From contig DAOWAC010000029.1 of the NCBI GenBank assembly GCA_030634785.1, positions 1 through 9,170 on the forward strand: DNA of 9,170 nucleotides, given 5' to 3'. Origin of the DNA: Chloroflexota bacterium. GTDB lineage: Archaea > Iainarchaeota > Iainarchaeia > Iainarchaeales > GCA-2688035. The translations under genes and the position numbers were made by a program. This document shows positions 6,040 to 9,170 of the stretch, piece after piece. A model generated the notes under the pieces. It worked only from the letters and a program-made list of their open reading frames with translations, made no database searches and had not been told where the DNA came from. The first letter of the stretch is position 1. Each line of letters starts with the position of its first letter.

Positions 6040-8142
6040 TTACCTTTGCCCAATTGCCTGCTTGACCTTTTTTGCAACGCCTTCGCCCAAAATTCTTGAC
6101 AAGTCCTTTTTGTCAATTTTCTTCAAATCAGCAATGCTTCTGACATTACTGCGCCAGAGCCTTCTTGCCCTTGTTCTTCCAATACCTCTTACCTCTGTAA
6201 GACACAAAAGCTCTTCTTTTACACCATATTTTAGTCTTTTCCTAAGCTTTGACAAAGCAATAAAATGTATTTTAAGGTCCAACAATTTTGCAATTTCAAG
6301 AGCAGAATAACAAAGCCAATCACATCTGTTAAGCTTTGCATGAAGAATACCAGGCTGTGTTTTAAAATCATCCATAATAGTTTGTTCTCTTGCCTCATCA
6401 ATCCACAAACCAATCATTTCAGTTGTGTTAAATTTTCGCAATAAATTTAAGTCAAAGTACATTTCTTTGTCAAGATCAACAGGCATTTCAAGCCGGTGAA
6501 GTTGTAATTGCTCCCATAATTCGGGCTCTTTTGCTTTTGGAACAGAAAGCCAAGGCATCATTTCGCCGCAATTACATAAAAGGAACAAATATGAAAGAGG
6601 AGAAAATTTTGAAGAAGAATTCATTCCAGTAATAATATCAAAAGCACTCATTGGGTCAAGATAAAGTTCACTTATTCGCCTACCCAAAGCAGTTGCCGAA
6701 ATTCTTTTTTCAGTAGTTTCAATAAAGCCCATTTCTTCAAGCTGTTCAAGAACATTTTGTAACTTTTTAAACAATGCCTGCATTTCTCCAAATTGTTTTG
6801 CATAAAAAGTTTTTTTGAAAAAAGATTCCATACTTGCAACATCAAAAACAAAATCTGATGCAACAAGAGAAAGCATGTGAGTTCTAAGAACTGGTTCAAT
6901 TCCAAGCTTTGATTCAACAGGCTCTATTGCACCATTAACATATTTTTCCAAAAGCTCGTCTTTTTCAGTTTCACACCTTGCCACAACAATTCCGCGACCT
7001 TCAATATCATATTTTGGACGACCAGCCCTTCCCACCATTTGCTTATATTCTCCAATTGGAATCCTAACCATTCCAGCAGCAGTATACCTGTAAAGTGAGG
7101 GAATTATTACAGTATGACTCGGAGTATTAATTCCTGCTGCCAAAGTCGGCGTGGCAGCAATAAGCCTTACCTTGTTTGACCTAAAAGCATCTTCAACCAA
7201 GGTCCTTTGTTTTGAAAGCAATCCTGCGTGATGAAAGGCAACTCCTTTTGAAACAAGAGTGGAGAGTTTTCTGCATTGTTCGGTTGGAGACTCCAAGGCT
7301 GAAAGAATTTTTTCACCTTCCTTTCCTAAATCATTTTTTTCTTCATCCTTCAGCTCTTTTTCAACAAGCGGAGCAAGCTGTGACACAATATTTTCAGCCC
7401 TCTTTCTTGTATTTGCAAAAATCATTGCCTGCTTTCCTTTTGAAAACAAAGTATCCTTAACTATTGCTTTCAATGGTTCTTTCAAATCAAGCTTTTCTTT
7501 TTTTCCGTTACCATATTTTATTTCTCCGTTGAAAAAAATTCCTTCCCTTAAAGGAATTGGCCTGTAATCGCTTTCAACCAATTTTGCTTCAAGCCATTCT
7601 GAAAGTTCTACGGCATTTGGAATTGTTGCACTCAAAGAAAGAATTCTAAGTTCAGGATTTAATTGTCTTAATTTTGTTACAGCCATTTCAATTGTTGGAC
7701 CTCTATCAGAACCAATATTGTGAACTTCGTCAATTACAAGCAATGCAACAGATGCAAGCCAGTCTGATTTGTGTCGAAGCAATGAATCAAGCTTTTCATA
7801 AGTTGTAAAAATAACATCATAATTTTGCAAATGCTTGCTACTTGAATCAAGTTCTCCAGTACTAAGTCCTGCCCTAATGCCTAGTTCAGAACAGTACTTT
7901 TTTTTAAATTCTGAAAAATGTTCTGAAGCAAGTGCTCTTAGGGGACAGGTGTAAATTACTTTGCACTTTTTGTTCATTATTGAATCAAGTGAAGCAATCT
8001 CTGCAAGCAATGTTTTTCCAGAAGCGGTTGGAGCAGAAACAACAACACTTTTTTCAAAAAAACCCTTTTTCAATGCCTTTGCCTGCATTGGATTTAGTTT
8101 GGAAATTCCACTAAGCTTCAAAGCCTGTTTTTCTGCGTCCAT
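6040..8142 (-). CDS. hel308: Hel308-type Ski2-like DNA helicase
   Basis: This is a 700-residue superfamily 2 helicase of normal Hel308 length. Hel308 unwinds DNA 3' to 5' at stalled or broken replication forks using ATP. Visible motifs are Walker A APTASGKT (37-44), motif Ia TCPLRALA (65-72), motif II DEVH (138-141), motif III SAT (171-173), motif IV IFANTRKRAE (241-250), motif V around ATPTLAAGIN (330-339) and motif VI QMVGRAGRPKYD (368-379). A winged-helix region follows, then the ratchet domain with GLWIDEA (578-584) and DWLCYSA (608-614). The tail has YGVKEELLCLTEVRGIGRTR (639-658) and helix-hairpin-helix repeats to the end. The arginine-rich GRTRARR and this domain order separate Hel308 from other Ski2-like helicases. 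The ATG at 8142 lacks a Shine-Dalgarno sequence. The gene is complete and ends 46 bases from the convergent radical SAM stop. Confidence 0.93.
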   Translation of the reverse strand: MDAEKQALKLSGISKLNPMQAKALKKGFFEKSVVVSAPTASGKTLLAEIASLDSIMNKKCKVIYTCPLRALASEHFSEFKKKYCSELGIRAGLSTGELDSSSKHLQNYDVIFTTYEKLDSLLRHKSDWLASVALLVIDEVHNIGSDRGPTIEMAVTKLRQLNPELRILSLSATIPNAVELSEWLEAKLVESDYRPIPLREGIFFNGEIKYGNGKKEKLDLKEPLKAIVKDTLFSKGKQAMIFANTRKRAENIVSQLAPLVEKELKDEEKNDLGKEGEKILSALESPTEQCRKLSTLVSKGVAFHHAGLLSKQRTLVEDAFRSNKVRLIAATPTLAAGINTPSHTVIIPSLYRYTAAGMVRIPIGEYKQMVGRAGRPKYDIEGRGIVVARCETEKDELLEKYVNGAIEPVESKLGIEPVLRTHMLSLVASDFVFDVASMESFFKKTFYAKQFGEMQALFKKLQNVLEQLEEMGFIETTEKRISATALGRRISELYLDPMSAFDIITGMNSSSKFSPLSYLFLLCNCGEMMPWLSVPKAKEPELWEQLQLHRLEMPVDLDKEMYFDLNLLRKFNTTEMIGLWIDEAREQTIMDDFKTQPGILHAKLNRCDWLCYSALEIAKLLDLKIHFIALSKLRKRLKYGVKEELLCLTEVRGIGRTRARRLWRSNVRSIADLKKIDKKDLSRILGEGVAKKVKQAIGQR

Positions 8143-8164
8143 TCAAATAATTTTCTATAAATGA

Positions 8165-8172
8165 CTTTAAAA
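8165..8172 (-). promoter_or_regulatory. TATA-like element for hel308
   Basis: The minus strand reads TTTTAAAG, centred about 26 nt before the hel308 ATG, the spacing expected for a leaderless archaeal transcript. A second AT-rich stretch (TTTATAG, 8155-8161) is too close to the ATG to serve as the TATA box of a leaderless start. The expected purine-rich BRE is not obvious. Hel308 may therefore have its own promoter in the 68-base gap after the lipoprotein gene. Confidence 0.35.
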
Positions 8173-8210
8173 GGAAAAGTAAAGCAGACTTCCGGTAAAA
8201 TTATTAGATA

Positions 8211-8765
8211 TTATACAGGAACACATTGACTAGAATCAACAATCTGCTCAAAATAAGACCTGTTTTCAGAAGGGTTTTCTTTACCATTTATGAGAAGAAC
8301 TGCAACAATCTTTTTATTACAAAAAGTAACTGCAACATCTGACGAAACAGGCTCGCCAGTATTGGTTTCATCAGAGGAAAGTACAATCCAGTCAATTCCT
8401 CCAATTTTCTTTAGTTCAGGCTGTCCTGCCAAACCTATTCCTGAAATTTGTGATACATCCACCTGACCAATTGGAATTTCTGAAATACTTGAATATTCTG
8501 TTTTATTGTCCGCCATTAGCACTCCAATAAAGCTCATGTCTGAATCGCCTTCTTCACTTCTCATAAGCAAAAAAACCATTTCACTTTCTGTATCAGAAGC
8601 CATTGCCTGAAAAAGAGCCTGTCCCATTGGAACCTTGCTCCAATCAAACCATTCATTGTTTTCAGGCGCAGTCATTCCAAAACCGTATTTTTCAAAAGAC
8701 TTTGGAGCCTCCATTGGATCCTGCCCAAATCCAAGGCATCCACTAAAAGCAACCAAGGTAATCAA
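8211..8765 (-). CDS. Small predicted lipoprotein of unknown function (start uncertain)
   Basis: From the first usable codon (TTG at 8765) the protein has 184 residues. It begins with LVAFSGC, a lipobox-like sequence with C10 as the likely lipidated cysteine. The same frame stays open upstream to a TAG at 8799-8801 and there encodes RTKGIFIACFL, which would supply the basic and hydrophobic parts of a normal signal peptide. That stretch contains no ATG, GTG or TTG, so the true start is unclear. The mature part is acidic and soluble. It has YGFGMTAP followed by NEWFDW near the start, and ends with a hydrophobic strand, a Glu/Asn/Ser-rich turn and YFEQIVDS. This layout recalls the PsbP/Mog1/DcrB-like fold, a weak resemblance only. 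C149 and C181 could form a disulfide. It lies 68 bases upstream of hel308 on the same strand. No function is assigned. Confidence 0.75.
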   Translation of the reverse strand: MITLVAFSGCLGFGQDPMEAPKSFEKYGFGMTAPENNEWFDWSKVPMGQALFQAMASDTESEMVFLLMRSEEGDSDMSFIGVLMADNKTEYSSISEIPIGQVDVSQISGIGLAGQPELKKIGGIDWIVLSSDETNTGEPVSSDVAVTFCNKKIVAVLLINGKENPSENRSYFEQIVDSSQCVPV

Positions 8766-8801
8766 AAAACATGCAATAAAAATTCCCTTTGTCCTAAACT
8801 A

Positions 8802-8818
8802 AAAGAAAGGAGGAAATT
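8802..8818 (-). terminator. Pyrimidine-rich tract after the C-terminally anchored surface gene
   Basis: On the minus strand this 17-base stretch is all pyrimidine except the first base (ATTTCCTCCTTTCTTTT). It begins 22 bases after the stop codon at 8840-8842. Archaeal transcription often ends at T-rich tracts without a hairpin, so it could be a terminator, but it is interrupted by C residues. It could equally be plain intergenic sequence. Confidence 0.2.
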
Positions 8819-8839
8819 GTATTGAAATCTGGCCTTATT

Positions 8840-9170
8840 TTAAAGCTTGCCAGATTGCCTTTTATCTGCAAAAAACAGCACGGCAAGAACTGATAAGGCA
8901 AGTAATGGAATAAAGACAAAATCAAGCTCTGGAACAGGAGGTGGCTTAATTATGACAAGCGTTAAGGTTTTGAGCTCTTGCCCGTCAGACAATCCGTCAG
9001 TATCATTGTAAACAGTTGCATAAAAGGAATAAAGGCCTGCTTCCAATGTTCCTGGAATTGTAAAGGTAAGAGTATGGTCAGCACTGTCTCCAGTATAATC
9101 CAACTGATTCAAATTAGTGCTTGTTGCAGTTTTAGTATCCATTACTACTCCTTTGTCGTCCTTAATAACA
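8840..9170 (-). CDS. C-terminal end of a membrane-anchored surface protein (partial, N-terminus outside window)
   Basis: The frame is open to the right edge, giving 109 visible residues before the stop. An ATG at 9142 lies within it, but coding-like sequence (VIKDDKGVV) continues upstream, so this is the tail of a larger gene. The first part is one Ig-like/CARDB-like beta-sandwich, with alternating strands, a GTLEAGLYSFYATVYN segment and a terminal LTLVIIK strand. A short proline hinge (KPPPVPE) leads to a hydrophobic span, FVFIPLLALSVLAVLFFA, and a basic tail (DKRQSGKL). This is the usual plan of an archaeal surface protein held by a C-terminal membrane anchor with the tail in the cytoplasm. 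It is oriented like the lipoprotein gene and ends 74 bases before its TTG. Function is unknown beyond surface attachment. Confidence 0.8.
   Translation of the reverse strand, partial: VIKDDKGVVMDTKTATSTNLNQLDYTGDSADHTLTFTIPGTLEAGLYSFYATVYNDTDGLSDGQELKTLTLVIIKPPPVPELDFVFIPLLALSVLAVLFFADKRQSGKL

Noticed and set aside
6310..6576. Possible iron-sulfur cluster in the helicase (C523, C525, C607, C611)
   Set aside because: Hel308 enzymes lack such a cluster, and these residues fall in the helical region before and within the ratchet domain, not in the position used by XPD-type helicases.
8808..8815. Strong Shine-Dalgarno-like GGAGG on the plus strand
   Set aside because: No plausible plus-strand gene follows. 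The nearby TTG runs into TGA after one codon, and the region downstream is the antisense of the C-terminally anchored surface gene.

Overview
The window looks like a piece of an AT-rich archaeal chromosome. The strongest sign is a full-length Hel308-type Ski2-like helicase, a family centred on archaea. Supporting signs are start codons with no Shine-Dalgarno sequence but TATA-like boxes about 26-30 nt upstream, as expected for leaderless archaeal transcripts, and surface proteins built from strings of Ig-like beta-sandwich domains. The style resembles DPANN or related small-genome archaea, but that placement is a guess and cannot be settled from this sequence.

Layout, left to right. Positions 1-4980 (minus strand) are one uninterrupted reading frame of 1660 codons that starts inside the window and runs off its left edge. 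It encodes a giant cell-surface protein: a short cytoplasmic tail, one transmembrane anchor, then about 1590 visible extracytoplasmic residues. These include six consecutive Ig-like/carboxypeptidase-regulatory-like domains, a seventh such domain further on, and a region that seems to contain a diverged internal duplication. A 107-base gap separates it from a divergent plus-strand radical SAM gene (5088-5993) with a SPASM-like C-terminal cysteine cluster. That gene converges tail-to-tail, with 46 bases between stops, on the minus-strand hel308 gene (6040-8142). Upstream of hel308 on the same strand are a small predicted lipoprotein (8211-8765, with an unclear start) and the 3' end of another surface protein with a C-terminal membrane anchor (8840-9170, cut by the right edge).

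Three of the five genes are envelope proteins. The radical SAM enzyme sits back-to-back with the giant surface gene and could share regulation with it, but nothing here shows that the two act together. The helicase is a housekeeping repair gene and probably has no functional tie to its neighbours. I see no tRNA, rRNA, CRISPR array, transposase or integrase. No gene-free stretch exceeds about 110 bases.
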